A DNA stretch of 64,000 bases, from positions 207,108-271,107 of the forward strand of contig CAJXMO010000004.1 in assembly GCA_913056495.1 (NCBI GenBank), given 5' to 3'. Source of the stretch: an uncultured Alteromonadaceae bacterium. Lineage in GTDB: Bacteria; Pseudomonadota; Gammaproteobacteria; Enterobacterales; Alteromonadaceae. Made by a program: the position numbers and the translations under genes. The notes under the pieces were generated by a model that made no database searches, was not told the DNA's origin, and saw only the letters and a program-made list of their open reading frames with translations. Shown here piece after piece: positions 19,756 to 28,750 of the stretch; position 1 is the first letter of the stretch; each line of letters begins with the position of its first letter.

Positions 19756-20490
19756 TTAACGATTAGTTAGACCAACCTCTAACGCTTCAAACCAGTCTAA
19801 GAACTTAGTAATATTCTCTCCGGTAAAAATGCGCCCATGCTGAGGTGCAAATATTTCAATATCAAGCTTTCTGACCCGGCTAATCCATTCATTTTTAGCT
19901 CGATTAGACGGCATCCAGCGTTGGTGAAAGCCTTTCATTTTGGGTATATGTTCCTCAAAATTGTCTACATAAAGAGGCGCATCAACAGACTCTAGTGCAG
20001 CCCCCACATCTCCGCTCATATAAACTTTTGTATTAGGATCATAAATGTGAAAATTACCGGATGAGTGCAGGTAATGCGCCGGGATCATTTCAACCTGATA
20101 TCCGGACAGATTAATACTACCGCCCTGATCCGGTACAGGAATATAGGTAATATTATTCATACCAAAATGACTGATAAAACCTTCCCATAACCAAGGACTA
20201 TGAAGCCTGGCATCTGGCAATGCCTGATCCCACAGCCCTAGTGAAGAGATAATGTCCGGGTCTTGATGCGATGCAAATAAATCTGTTATATGTTCAACAG
20301 ATGCATGGCGCAGCACAGCAGCGAGCATAGGTGCAAACAATTCAATGCCACCCGGATCCATTAATAAAGCCCGCTCACCTGCAATTAACATATACTGATT
20401 AGTATCAATTATTTTGTCAGGCTTCTCGTTATCACGTCCAAACATCAGCCACTGGCTATTATTTGACTGAGCAATGACTGTCGTTTTCAT
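19756..20490 (-). CDS. Oxygen-binding di-iron (ODP) metallo-beta-lactamase-fold protein
   Basis: The 244-residue soluble protein has the fold of the flavodiiron N-terminal domain but no flavodoxin domain. Metal-ligand candidates are His75, Asp77 and Asp79 in ASHQDPDI, His139 and His142 in PAHYLHSSGN, Asp161 in SGDVG and His218 in PQHGRIF. HQDPD replaces the HxExDH of active flavodiiron reductases, as in ODP sensors such as the Treponema denticola chemotaxis ODP, which binds Fe and O2. The gene begins inside the 3' end of the MCP-like gene (32-base overlap), with GAGGGGGATAG as ribosome site, so the two are translationally coupled. Confidence 0.8.
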   Translation of the reverse strand: MKTTVIAQSNNSQWLMFGRDNEKPDKIIDTNQYMLIAGERALLMDPGGIELFAPMLAAVLRHASVEHITDLFASHQDPDIISSLGLWDQALPDARLHSPWLWEGFISHFGMNNITYIPVPDQGGSINLSGYQVEMIPAHYLHSSGNFHIYDPNTKVYMSGDVGAALESVDAPLYVDNFEEHIPKMKGFHQRWMPSNRAKNEWISRVRKLDIEIFAPQHGRIFTGENITKFLDWFEALEVGLTNR

Positions 20491-21106
20491 CTATCCCCCT
20501 CATTTGATTTAACAAACGTTTTGAGTGTAAGAGTTGATTTTTTATTGCATCGGCTGACGCATGAATATTGCCACCAATCACTTCCAGTTGTTGCTGAAAA
20601 CTACCGGACTTGGACGCTTCAATCTTTGACATACTGGCAATCACAGTGGCTGAGCGAACCTGTTTTTCAATTTGTTCAATCAAGCCGGTTAGCTCCATCT
20701 GGAGTGTATAAAATTCCTGATTAAGCACTTTCAGTTGGCGAGCATTGCGCTTTGAAAAACCAGAAACACTGTCAACATATCTGGCCTGTTCAGCTAATAA
20801 AATAACTTTATTCAGTTTAAATCTGGCCTGCTGAACTCGCTCTAATTCAGTCGCTTGCATAGAAATCTGCAATGCTTTTCTATTGATTTCTTGAGCTAAA
20901 CGTATAGTTTCTGATGCCAGTTCCTGAATAAAGGTCGCGATAGCATTAAATCCCAATGCCTGCTGACCGGCTCGGGTCGTTATAGCGCGCGCATTTTTAG
21001 CTGTCAGCGAAAGTTGCTGAGCCGTTTTAGTTGCAAGGTTTAAATGAGAAGCAATTTGAGCGGCAATTACAAAAACGCTTGGCCTGACCTGATTTAATGA
21101 TCCCAT
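20459..21106 (-). CDS. Soluble MCP-like coiled-coil protein
   Basis: The 215-residue protein is almost entirely helical and has no membrane segment. Residues 45-66 (RAGQQALGFNAIATFIQELA) resemble the region around the MCP signalling tip, where the consensus has ARAGE-GRGFAVVA-EVR-LA. The flanking heptads would make a short four-helix receptor stalk. It lacks an HAMP, a recognisable ligand domain and a CheR-tethering pentapeptide. The overlap with the ODP gene suggests it is the signalling half of a split receptor. It could instead be a helical scaffold unrelated to CheA. Confidence 0.6.
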   Translation of the reverse strand: MGSLNQVRPSVFVIAAQIASHLNLATKTAQQLSLTAKNARAITTRAGQQALGFNAIATFIQELASETIRLAQEINRKALQISMQATELERVQQARFKLNKVILLAEQARYVDSVSGFSKRNARQLKVLNQEFYTLQMELTGLIEQIEKQVRSATVIASMSKIEASKSGSFQQQLEVIGGNIHASADAIKNQLLHSKRLLNQMRGIDENDSHCSVK

Positions 21107-21225
21107 AAAGCTAACACATGAATTAGTCCAATATGCATAATACTAGCTTATCAGCGCAGCTTACTCATCGTATTTTGCTATTTATTTGATTTAAATTAAA
21201 TAATTGCTCACCGCGGCTTCTCATT

Positions 21226-21285
21226 ACCCCCGGCGTGACAGGCCGCTGAGGTTTAAATAAAGCGCTAACCAGCTGAATTCACTCG
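21226..21285 (-). pseudogene. Truncated tRNA-Asp-like copy (outer)
   Basis: This minus-strand copy keeps a 5' acceptor-like GAGTG, the D-arm TTCAGCTGGTTA, an extra CGCT...AGCG hairpin of about 20 bases, and the anticodon-arm segment GGCCTGTCACG. It then breaks off inside the variable region; the T-arm and acceptor 3' half are missing. It is the most decayed of three tandem copies. Confidence 0.65.
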
Positions 21286-21461
21286 GTGCACGGGTATCCT
21301 TTTCATGTCAAAGTGAAAATTAAAACAGGTGAAAGAAAACAAGTGTTTCAGAGTGACAAAATAATTAATGGCTATTTAATTCAAGCTTAAGAATAAAATG
21401 AATACTAATTTTAAAGATAGTGAAGATCTAGAAATACAGATAAGGATGATTTTACAAGAAA

Positions 21462-21550
21462 TGGCGGAGTGGACGGGACTCGAACCCGCGACCCCCGGCG
21501 TGACAGGCCGCTAAGTTTTTAATAAAGCGTTAACCAACTGAATTCACTCG
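21462..21550 (-). pseudogene. Degenerate tRNA-Asp copy with an extra hairpin
   Basis: From the 3' CCA (21462-21464) through the T-arm, variable loop, GTC anticodon and 3' side of the anticodon stem, it is identical to the intact tRNA-Asp. The 5' half differs: the acceptor reads CGAGTG instead of GGAGTGG, and about 20 bases including CGCT...AGCG sit between the D-arm and the anticodon stem. The 5' acceptor arm no longer pairs perfectly. It is probably a pseudogene, but it is transcribed in line with the functional tRNA. Confidence 0.75.
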
Positions 21551-21702
21551 GTGCACGGGTATCGTTTTCATGTCAAAGTGAAAATTCAAACAGGCTAAAG
21601 AAAACAAGTGTTTCAGGGTGACAAAATAATTCAAGCTTAAGAATAAAATGAATATTGATTTTAGATATATAGAAATATAAATGAAGATGATTTTACAAGA
21701 AA

Positions 21703-21779
21703 TGGCGGAGTGGACGGGACTCGAACCCGCGACCCCCGGCGTGACAGGCCGGTATTCTAACCAACTGAACTACCACTCC
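21703..21779 (-). tRNA. tRNA-Asp (GTC)
   Basis: This is a 77-base cloverleaf on the minus strand. Acceptor GGAGTGG pairs with CCACTCC, the D-arm contains TTCAGTTGGTTA, the anticodon loop is CTGTCAC (anticodon GTC), the T-arm contains GGTTCGAGTCC, and the CCA end is encoded. It matches the bacterial tRNA-Asp pattern closely. It is the only intact copy of three in the array. Confidence 0.97.
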
Positions 21780-21844
21780 GCATTTTCTTAGCATAAAAGC
21801 TTTTCAACTTCTGCTTTGGTTGCCCTCCGTCAGAAGCGGGCGCA

Positions 21845-21873
21845 ATAATAAGGACTCACAGTGTTAGAGTCAA
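21845..21873 (-). promoter_or_regulatory. Sigma-70 promoter for tRNA-Asp
   Basis: On the minus strand, TTGACT (21868-21873) and TATTAT (21845-21850) are separated by exactly 17 bases. They are followed by a GC-rich discriminator TGCGCCCGC, as in stringently controlled stable-RNA promoters. Confidence 0.8.
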
Positions 21874-21896
21874 CAGCTTTTTTTAAAAAAATTAAA

Positions 21897-23378
21897 TTAA
21901 CTTTCTTCTGGCAGGGTTAAGTCGATTATATCATCAGTTTCTGATGAAAAATCATCCACTTCTGATTTTTTCCCGGCATTCGCCTCAGCTTTTCCTGATT
22001 TTTTCTTGAGGTTAACCTTCAGCTTAGGCAATTTAAGTTTTTTCCAGAATGGCGTTTTTGCCATAAATCCGTATCTGAGCAATACAAACGCCAGTGTAAA
22101 TACAATCAGGTTACCGACAACGGCAATGACCACAATCTGGCTTACAGTCATCTCAGGCTCTTGAGGAGCCTCTGGTAAGCTTTGCATATCCTGCTCAGCA
22201 AGTTGAGCTTCCAAATCCGCCGGCATTTGTTCAGGAACTTCCACCACGGGTGCGATATTAAAAGTAAATTCAGGTAAATGAATCATCATATCCCTGCCAT
22301 TAATATTTTTCCCAAAGGCAGATATTTTAACTTTATAAGTCCCGGCGCCATAGTTGAACAGCATAAAACTCTTTTCCGGTTCTTCGCTTTCAGATAATGC
22401 AAATCTTTGTGATTCACCGGTCGGATAAAAAACCTCGCCACTGAAAGCAAAGCTATTAAATTCAATTAGCTCCGAATTTCCGCTAATTTTTAAATTATGT
22501 AGCTGATTTTCTTCAAGGGCAGAGTCAACTTGCACATCAAACGGACTTGGCTGTAACACGACAGGATCTAATATCAGCTCCCGGTTAAACAGCCCAAGGT
22601 CTAAAAATAGACTAGGTAGCCATTCACCCGATGGAATATCCAGTTTGAATTCCCCGGTGAAAATACTATCTTTGCGTTTTATATCGAATCCTTGACCGTC
22701 ATCTTTAAACTGAGCCACCTTAACCGAATCTGCAGCAAAGTTTTCATACTCATTATTATTGGTGCTCAGAAATGTCACGTCTAATGAAACCACATCACTA
22801 AAACTGGCATATTGAATGGGTTTGCCGGCATTTAATAAAGAAGCCTTTAGTTTAATGATTTCACCGGTAAACATTAACGGGGGAAATGCGTCTGCCTGTA
22901 ACTGCACATCAGACAACACCATAATTTTACTATTTGGATCTACCCGGCCAACCACTTGCCATGGTCCCACCATAGGTTGTTTGAGCCGGATCATGTCATA
23001 GGTTAAATCGTCGTACCACTGACCTTCTTCCCGCTCAATGGTCGGCGCGTACAATTTACTGCCATCGGGCCGGATCAAAATAACCGGCGCCGACCCCCAC
23101 TCCCGAAAAAACACCATCACAATCTCATCAACATAATGGTCTATTCGAAAGCGGTTCTCGATCAATTGAATACCGGTTAAATGGTCTGGTGTCCCCATCA
23201 GACTAATTACGTCTAAAGGGCCTACTTGAGCTGTATTTTGCGAAGGTTGAATATTGGCAGCTTCACTGCCTTCGTCCAAAATAGGTTCAGGATTGATAAT
23301 TTGTTGCTGCGCATACAAAAACGAACTGTTCAGGGCAAGTAAAAAAATAAGCTGAAATTTTAAAATTATTTGTTTCAT
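21897..23378 (-). CDS. TIGR03503-family membrane-anchored protein
   Basis: The 493-residue protein has a signal sequence (IILKFQLIFLLALNSSFLYAQ) and a large periplasmic beta-rich region with vWA/MIDAS-free Ig-like segments. One transmembrane helix lies near the C-terminus (VSQIVVIAVVGNLIVFTLAFVLL), and a basic then acidic cytoplasmic tail follows. This architecture and the position next to dnaQ match the uncharacterised TIGR03503 family of Vibrio, Shewanella and Alteromonas. I chose the ATG at 23378, preceded by AAGGCAGGT, over an in-frame upstream TTG. Function is unknown. Confidence 0.72.
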   Translation of the reverse strand: MKQIILKFQLIFLLALNSSFLYAQQQIINPEPILDEGSEAANIQPSQNTAQVGPLDVISLMGTPDHLTGIQLIENRFRIDHYVDEIVMVFFREWGSAPVILIRPDGSKLYAPTIEREEGQWYDDLTYDMIRLKQPMVGPWQVVGRVDPNSKIMVLSDVQLQADAFPPLMFTGEIIKLKASLLNAGKPIQYASFSDVVSLDVTFLSTNNNEYENFAADSVKVAQFKDDGQGFDIKRKDSIFTGEFKLDIPSGEWLPSLFLDLGLFNRELILDPVVLQPSPFDVQVDSALEENQLHNLKISGNSELIEFNSFAFSGEVFYPTGESQRFALSESEEPEKSFMLFNYGAGTYKVKISAFGKNINGRDMMIHLPEFTFNIAPVVEVPEQMPADLEAQLAEQDMQSLPEAPQEPEMTVSQIVVIAVVGNLIVFTLAFVLLRYGFMAKTPFWKKLKLPKLKVNLKKKSGKAEANAGKKSEVDDFSSETDDIIDLTLPEES

Positions 23379-23396
23379 ACCTGCCTTCAAATCCGG

Positions 23397-24110
23397 TTAA
23401 GTTCGCCAAATACAATTCCCTGCGCTGTTTTCAATTAAATCCAGTCTCGCGCCGTGTGCTTCTATTTCATCGGCTGTTGCTGCCAAAACCTTTAGCGGTT
23501 TTCTGTCATTATTTAAGCGAACAATTCGGCCAAGGTCTTCAGACTCACCGTTATCTGTACTTAAGTTTAATGCAGTTTGGCCACCTGTCATTAACAAATA
23601 AACGTCGGCTAAAATCTCCGAATCCAGCAATGCGCCGTGAAGTGTCCGGTGTGAATTATCTATGCCGTAACGATCACATAAAACATCAAGGTTATTACGC
23701 TTACCCGGAAAAATTTCTCTGGCCATTGCCAGCGTATCCGTGATGCCACAGATCTTATCGGTTCTTACATCCAGTCCTAACTTTTCAAATTCATAATCCA
23801 TAAAGCCAACGTCAAACGGGGCGTTATGAATAACAAGCTCTGCGCCATTAATAAAATCAATAAAATCTTGAGCGATTTCGGAAAATTCAGGCTTGTCTGC
23901 CAGCATTTCATCGGTAATGCCATGAACCTCTATTGCTTCCGGGTCTACTGGCCGGTCTGGTTTAATATATACATGAAAATGATTGCCGGTTAATTTCCGG
24001 TTTATGATCTCTACACAACCAATTTCAATAATACGATGGCCCAAATAAACCGGCCCACCACCCTGATTCATACCTGTGGTTTCAGTATCTAATACGATTT
24101 GTCGTGACAT
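23397..24110 (-). CDS. dnaQ: DNA polymerase III epsilon subunit (proofreading exonuclease)
   Basis: DnaQ gives the replicative polymerase its 3'-5' proofreading. The 237-residue protein shows DEDDh ExoI RQIVLDTETTGMN, ExoII HNAPFDVGFMDYEF and ExoIII HGALLDSEILADVYL. The C-terminal tail that binds the alpha subunit is present. It is divergent from rnhA, the arrangement seen in E. coli and most gammaproteobacteria. Confidence 0.96.
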   Translation of the reverse strand: MSRQIVLDTETTGMNQGGGPVYLGHRIIEIGCVEIINRKLTGNHFHVYIKPDRPVDPEAIEVHGITDEMLADKPEFSEIAQDFIDFINGAELVIHNAPFDVGFMDYEFEKLGLDVRTDKICGITDTLAMAREIFPGKRNNLDVLCDRYGIDNSHRTLHGALLDSEILADVYLLMTGGQTALNLSTDNGESEDLGRIVRLNNDRKPLKVLAATADEIEAHGARLDLIENSAGNCIWRT

Positions 24111-24220
24111 ACTTCATTCAATCTCATAAAAATAGCAATAAAATCAATACCCGGTTTTAAGCTTTGTTCAGGTATACTAGCCTCATTTTAACACAGCAAT
24201 CCGGCAAACTTGGAATAATA

Positions 24221-24682
24221 ATGAAAACAGTAGAACTCTACACCGATGGCTCTTGTTTAGGCAACCCTGGTGCAGGCGGGTATGGTGCAATTTTGCGCTA
24301 TGGCCAACATGAAAAAGAACTCAGCGAAGGATTCCAGTTAACGACCAACAATCGTATGGAGCTGCTGGCAGCTATCGTTGGTCTGGAAACTCTGACCAGC
24401 CCGTGCAAAGTAGACTTATCAACTGACAGCCAGTATGTAAAAAACGGGATTACTCAGTGGATATTTAATTGGAAAAAGAAAGGATGGAAAACCGCGGACA
24501 AAAAACCGGTCAAAAATGTTGATCTTTGGAAGCGCCTAGATGAACAATGTCAACGACATCAGGTGCAATGGCACTGGGTTAAAGGCCATTCAGGTCATGC
24601 TGAAAATGAGCGTTGCGATGATTTAGCGCGAAATGCAGCGTCGGGCAGTCAGCTTAAAGTAGATCAGGGCTATCAGGCTTAA
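24221..24682 (+). CDS. rnhA: Ribonuclease HI
   Basis: The 153-residue enzyme cuts RNA in RNA-DNA hybrids. Catalytic acids are visible in [13 protein letters not shown] (Asp), [10 protein letters not shown] (Glu), LSTDSQYV (Asp) and [10 protein letters not shown] (Asp). The ATG at 24221 gives the standard N-terminus [11 protein letters not shown]; the frame also stays open upstream. Its 3' end overlaps the convergent methyltransferase gene by 4 bases. Confidence 0.96.
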   Translation: MKTVELYTDGSCLGNPGAGGYGAILRYGQHEKELSEGFQLTTNNRMELLAAIVGLETLTSPCKVDLSTDSQYVKNGITQWIFNWKKKGWKTADKKPVKNVDLWKRLDEQCQRHQVQWHWVKGHSGHAENERCDDLARNAASGSQLKVDQGYQA

Positions 24683-25434
24683 AACTGAGTTTTGGAATGG
24701 GCACCGCTGCGAATACGTACGCCCTGCCCGACAGGCTGTAATTGAGGTTTTACTTTCCATTTTGCTTTAGTTGGGGTTAAAGGAAGCTCTCTTTTACGGG
24801 CAACCAGCATATATACAGAGCCAAAGTGCGACAAATACTGGTGTGTAATCGCAGGTACCCAGCGCTTGGTATACGGGCTAGGCTGTTTAGCTAGGGAGCT
24901 GTAGATAAAACGTTGATCGGCCACTACTTCACAGCCTAATAAATTTAACCAGTCACGAATTCGGTTGGGATTAAAAAAGCGGGATTTTGCAATCACTGAC
25001 TTTTTAAGCGTCGGGAAAAAACGCATCAGGCCCGTTAAACTGAGTGGATTAAAGCCGGTAATAAAAATATACCCATTGGCTAATACTACCCTGTGTGCTT
25101 CGCGTAAAATCTGATGCGGGTCATGCGTAAAATCAAGCGAATGGGCCAAAAGAACTGCATCGACTGAACTTTCCCGGAACGGCAAATGATGGATATCTGC
25201 AATCACGCCCTGCTGAGGACCAACACTGGCTAAATTAATTTGATGTTTAATCGGACAAGCACTGACATTCAGTTCTGAGCTTAACGCACCTACTTTTAAT
25301 AAATGATAACCAAATACTTGCGGCCACCAGGGGTTTAAGTGACGCTCAATTTGCTTTTGCACAAACTTGCCTTGCGGAATTTCCTGCCAGGAAATTGGCG
25401 AGTCTAATAACGCATCTTGTAAAGCTGGTTTCAT
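24679..25434 (-). CDS. Class I SAM-dependent methyltransferase (Methyltransf_11)
   Basis: The protein has about 251 residues. [33 protein letters not shown] and [18 protein letters not shown] are the motif II/III region of class I methyltransferases of the UbiE/SmtA type. The glycine-rich motif I is atypical. The gene lies between rnhA and gloB, a conserved setting for this family (YafS-like), but the substrate is unknown. I prefer the ATG at 25434; a longer frame from 25503 would overlap the divergent gloB start. Confidence 0.8.
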   Translation of the reverse strand: MKPALQDALLDSPISWQEIPQGKFVQKQIERHLNPWWPQVFGYHLLKVGALSSELNVSACPIKHQINLASVGPQQGVIADIHHLPFRESSVDAVLLAHSLDFTHDPHQILREAHRVVLANGYIFITGFNPLSLTGLMRFFPTLKKSVIAKSRFFNPNRIRDWLNLLGCEVVADQRFIYSSLAKQPSPYTKRWVPAITHQYLSHFGSVYMLVARKRELPLTPTKAKWKVKPQLQPVGQGVRIRSGAHSKTQF

Positions 25435-25494
25435 CAAGGACTCAATATCAGTTACAATTAACTTAGTATTCTTCCATATTAAATTAAAACAGTT

Positions 25495-26265
25495 ATGAAT
25501 CAAGTTATTGCATTAAAAGCCTTTCAGGACAATTATATCTGGGTCATTCATAACCAATCTAATTGCATTTTAGTTGATCCTGGCGAAGCTGCACCGGTTT
25601 TAAAATTTTTAGCCGATAATCCGCAACTCACTCCCACGCATATCTTAATTACCCATTACCACAGAGATCACACCGCAGGGGTGACTGAGCTAAAAAATGC
25701 CTATGCTGATATTCAGGTCTATGGTCCGGCTAATTGCCCTTATCCAAACCTAGACTATTGGTTAAATGATGGCGACAAACTAACACTACCTGATTATGGC
25801 CTTGATTTTCAGATATGGCATATTCCGGGACATACACTGGATCACATTGCCTATTTTAATGACAACTGGTTATTTTGCGGCGATACGATTTTTTCAGCCG
25901 GGTGCGGCAGGATGTTTGAGGGAACACCTGCGCAATATATAAATAGCTTGAACAGGCTTTGCTCACTACCTGATCCTATTTTAATCTTCTGTGCACACGA
26001 ATATACTCAAGCCAATATCCGCTTTGCTTTATCCATTGAGCCGGATAATTCAGCGTTAAAAGCGTATGCGCTTAAAATCAAAACGTTAAGAGCCAATAAC
26101 CAAATCAGTTTGCCGAGCAACCTAAAGTTAGAAAAACAAATCAATCCTTTTTTACGCTGTAATCAAACGAGCGTTATCAATAAAGCTGTATCACTAACAG
26201 GACAAAAACTCACAAATGAGACTGAGACATTTGCCGCAATCAGGCAACTTAAAGACAGTTTTTAG
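25495..26265 (+). CDS. gloB: Hydroxyacylglutathione hydrolase (glyoxalase II)
   Basis: GloB hydrolyses S-lactoylglutathione to D-lactate and glutathione, the second step of methylglyoxal detoxification. The 256-residue protein has the THxHxDH metal motif as ITHYHRDHTAG, the GHTLDH and CGDTIFSAGCGRMFEG segments, and FCAHEYTQANIRFA late on. The length matches the family. It is divergent from the methyltransferase gene. Confidence 0.95.
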   Translation: MNQVIALKAFQDNYIWVIHNQSNCILVDPGEAAPVLKFLADNPQLTPTHILITHYHRDHTAGVTELKNAYADIQVYGPANCPYPNLDYWLNDGDKLTLPDYGLDFQIWHIPGHTLDHIAYFNDNWLFCGDTIFSAGCGRMFEGTPAQYINSLNRLCSLPDPILIFCAHEYTQANIRFALSIEPDNSALKAYALKIKTLRANNQISLPSNLKLEKQINPFLRCNQTSVINKAVSLTGQKLTNETETFAAIRQLKDSF

Positions 26266-26345
26266 TTGATAAAAGCTGCCTTTTAATTGCTTTACTGAGC
26301 ACGAATCAGTACCATTCAAATGAATAAAATTTGTGAAGGTTTGCT

Positions 26346-27962
26346 ATGTATAAAAAGACAATGGCGTTTATCGCTTGTTCAGTTATGATGGGGTGTCAAC
26401 ACTTGCCTGTCATCCAACAAACTGATTCCGAGTCAGCTCAAAACACGACAAATAAAGAAGTTCAGGACAGTTTTATTGCAGCTGAAGTTCAGTCAGATAA
26501 TTTAGCAAGCTTTTTTGATGTCACAAACAGTGAACCCTCGCATAAAGCGCAAGAGCAAAATACACAAATTTATGGTGATGTCTGGACCCGAATTCAGGCT
26601 CAACTACATTTCCCAATTCCGGAAAATCGACGTTTGCAAATCCAGCGAGCCTGGTATGCAAAACATCCTGAATATTTAAACCGGGTTGCCAAACGTGCAG
26701 AGCCTTTTCTCTATTATATTGTGGAAGAAATTGAAAAGCGCGGTTTACCAATGGAACTCGCCTTACTACCCATTGTAGAAAGTGCGTTTGATCCACATGC
26801 ACATTCACATGTCAATGCATCCGGTTTATGGCAATTTGTTCCGGCAACCGCAACCCATTTTGGTTTAGCACAAAACTGGTGGTATGACGGACGCCGTGAT
26901 GTAGTAGCTGCGACTAAAGCTGCGCTCGATTACCTGGAAAGATTAAATAAGCAGTTTGACGGTAACTGGCTACATGCACTGGCAGCATACAATTCTGGTG
27001 AAGGCCGGGTTGCACGAGCGATTCAAAAAAACTACAGAGCAGGCGAAAATATTGATTACTGGTCACTTGAACTGCCACGTGAAACTGACGCTTATGTACC
27101 TAAATTATTAGCTTTGGCTGATATAATCAAACGTCCGCATAAGTTTGATCTTGCACTGTATCGCATTCCAAATGTGCAAACTTTAGAAGTAGTAGAACTG
27201 GAACAGCAAATTGATTTATCGCTGGCGGCGAATCTGGTTGGAATGACAATCGATGACTTAAAAGCCCTCAACCCGGGTTATAACCGCTGGGCGACCTCAC
27301 CTGAGGGCCCACACAGGTTTTTATTACCAATAGAAAAAGCCGAAGTGCTGGCGAATAAAGTCAAAGCATTACCGTCAGAGCAGTTGGTTACCTGGACCCG
27401 TTATCAGATAAAACGCGGAGACAGCCTGAGTATTATTGCGCAAAAATATAAAACCACGATAGATGTGATTCGCAAAGCCAATCATATCAAAGGGAACAAT
27501 ATCCGAGCCGGCAGTTATCTGATGATTCCGGGCCAGGGTGCAAATGATAATCAAATTGCTCAAATTGCGTCTCAGGGTGAGCCACAAACTGTTACACAAA
27601 CCACACCTAGCCAGATTGAATATACAGTTCAGTCCGGTGATAACTTTTGGGAAATCAGCAAAAAGTACAATATTTCGGTAAAAGATCTGGTTAAATGGAA
27701 TAACCTGTCATCGAATCAGGCGATTTTCCCGGGACAGACACTGATCATTAAGCAAAGTGATGAGCAAGCTGCTGGTTTTGCGCAGGGCGAAACCACACGT
27801 AAAGTAAAATATAAAGTCCGAAAAGGTGATTCTTTAGCTCGCATTGCACAAAAGTTTAATGTCAGCATTCGCGATATTGAGAACTGGAATAAAATCAATC
27901 GCCGTAAATATTTACAGCCCGGACAAGTACTGGCACTGCTTGTTGATATTACCCAAATTTAA
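26346..27962 (+). CDS. mltD: Membrane-bound lytic murein transglycosylase D
   Basis: This is a 538-residue lipoprotein with lipobox VMMGC near residue 17. The SLT domain has the catalytic Glu in [15 protein letters not shown] and [17 protein letters not shown]. Three LysM domains follow in the C-terminal 200 residues ([42 protein letters not shown]). It cleaves peptidoglycan glycan strands at the outer membrane's inner face. The gloB-mltD order is conserved in gammaproteobacteria. Confidence 0.95.
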   Translation: MYKKTMAFIACSVMMGCQHLPVIQQTDSESAQNTTNKEVQDSFIAAEVQSDNLASFFDVTNSEPSHKAQEQNTQIYGDVWTRIQAQLHFPIPENRRLQIQRAWYAKHPEYLNRVAKRAEPFLYYIVEEIEKRGLPMELALLPIVESAFDPHAHSHVNASGLWQFVPATATHFGLAQNWWYDGRRDVVAATKAALDYLERLNKQFDGNWLHALAAYNSGEGRVARAIQKNYRAGENIDYWSLELPRETDAYVPKLLALADIIKRPHKFDLALYRIPNVQTLEVVELEQQIDLSLAANLVGMTIDDLKALNPGYNRWATSPEGPHRFLLPIEKAEVLANKVKALPSEQLVTWTRYQIKRGDSLSIIAQKYKTTIDVIRKANHIKGNNIRAGSYLMIPGQGANDNQIAQIASQGEPQTVTQTTPSQIEYTVQSGDNFWEISKKYNISVKDLVKWNNLSSNQAIFPGQTLIIKQSDEQAAGFAQGETTRKVKYKVRKGDSLARIAQKFNVSIRDIENWNKINRRKYLQPGQVLALLVDITQI

Positions 27963-27973
27963 ATGAGGAAACC

Positions 27974-28750
27974 ATGTTAGTTGTTATTTCACCGGCTAAA
28001 AACTTAGATTACGAGACTCAGGCCCCTACTCAAACTTATACACAGCCTGAATTACTTGAACACAGTCAACAGCTTGTCAAAGTATGCAAACAGCTAACGC
28101 CGGCAGATTTATCTTCATTGATGAAAATCAGCGATAAGCTTGCTGGATTAAATGCCGCCCGCTTTGCCGAGTGGCATCCTGATTTTACCTTAGATAATGC
28201 TAAACAAGCCGTGTTTGCTTTTAATGGTGATGTATATGCGGGCTTAGATGCGGCCAGCTTAACCCAGTCACAAATTGACTACGCTCAACAGCATCTTCGC
28301 ATCTTATCCGGTTTATACGGTGTACTAAAACCACTTGATTTAATGCAGGCCTACCGGCTTGAAATGGGGACAAAACTTAAAAACGAGCGCGGCGATAACC
28401 TGTATCAGTTTTGGGGTGAAATAATTACTCAAACACTCAATGATCAGTTGGCTGAATTAAGTTCAGATTGTCTGGTGAATCTGGCATCGAATGAATATTT
28501 TAAGTCAGTGAAACCTAAAGCACTGAACGCAACTTTGATAACCCCGGAATTTAAAGACTGGAAAAATGGTCAATACAAAATAATCAGCTTTTACGCCAAA
28601 AAAGCCCGTGGTTTAATGGCGCGTTACATTATTGAAAATCAAGTAAAAAACAAAGCTGACCTATTAAAATTTGATGTGGCTGGTTATCAGTATTCTGATG
28701 AACTTTCTACCGCAGCTAAACCTGTGTTTACCCGAAGACTGGAAGATTAA
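27974..28750 (+). CDS. yaaA: Peroxide stress protein YaaA (DUF328/UPF0246)
   Basis: The 258-residue protein begins [19 protein letters not shown] and contains [36 protein letters not shown] and [14 protein letters not shown], all standard YaaA segments. E. coli YaaA lowers intracellular iron damage under hydrogen peroxide and binds DNA. GAGGAAACC precedes the ATG, 11 bases after mltD, so the two may share a transcript. Confidence 0.94.
   Translation: MLVVISPAKNLDYETQAPTQTYTQPELLEHSQQLVKVCKQLTPADLSSLMKISDKLAGLNAARFAEWHPDFTLDNAKQAVFAFNGDVYAGLDAASLTQSQIDYAQQHLRILSGLYGVLKPLDLMQAYRLEMGTKLKNERGDNLYQFWGEIITQTLNDQLAELSSDCLVNLASNEYFKSVKPKALNATLITPEFKDWKNGQYKIISFYAKKARGLMARYIIENQVKNKADLLKFDVAGYQYSDELSTAAKPVFTRRLED

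Larger units (their letters stand above)
21226..21731. repeat. Two-unit tandem duplication of tRNA-Asp plus downstream spacer
   Basis: Unit 1 (21226-21490, 265 bases) and unit 2 (21491-21731, 241 bases) share long near-identical runs, including GGTGCACGGGTATC, TTTCATGTCAAAGTGAAAAT, GAAAACAAGTGTTTCAG and TTCAAGCTTAAGAATAAAAT. They differ by small deletions and point changes. The intact tRNA-Asp follows directly. The gap from 21107 to 21896 holds only this array, the tRNA and its promoter; I find no protein gene in it. Confidence 0.85.

Noticed and set aside
21226..21779. CRISPR-like or att-site array at the tRNA-Asp repeats
   Set aside because: Only three units, each an obvious tRNA-Asp copy with homologous spacers; no cas or integrase gene in the window.
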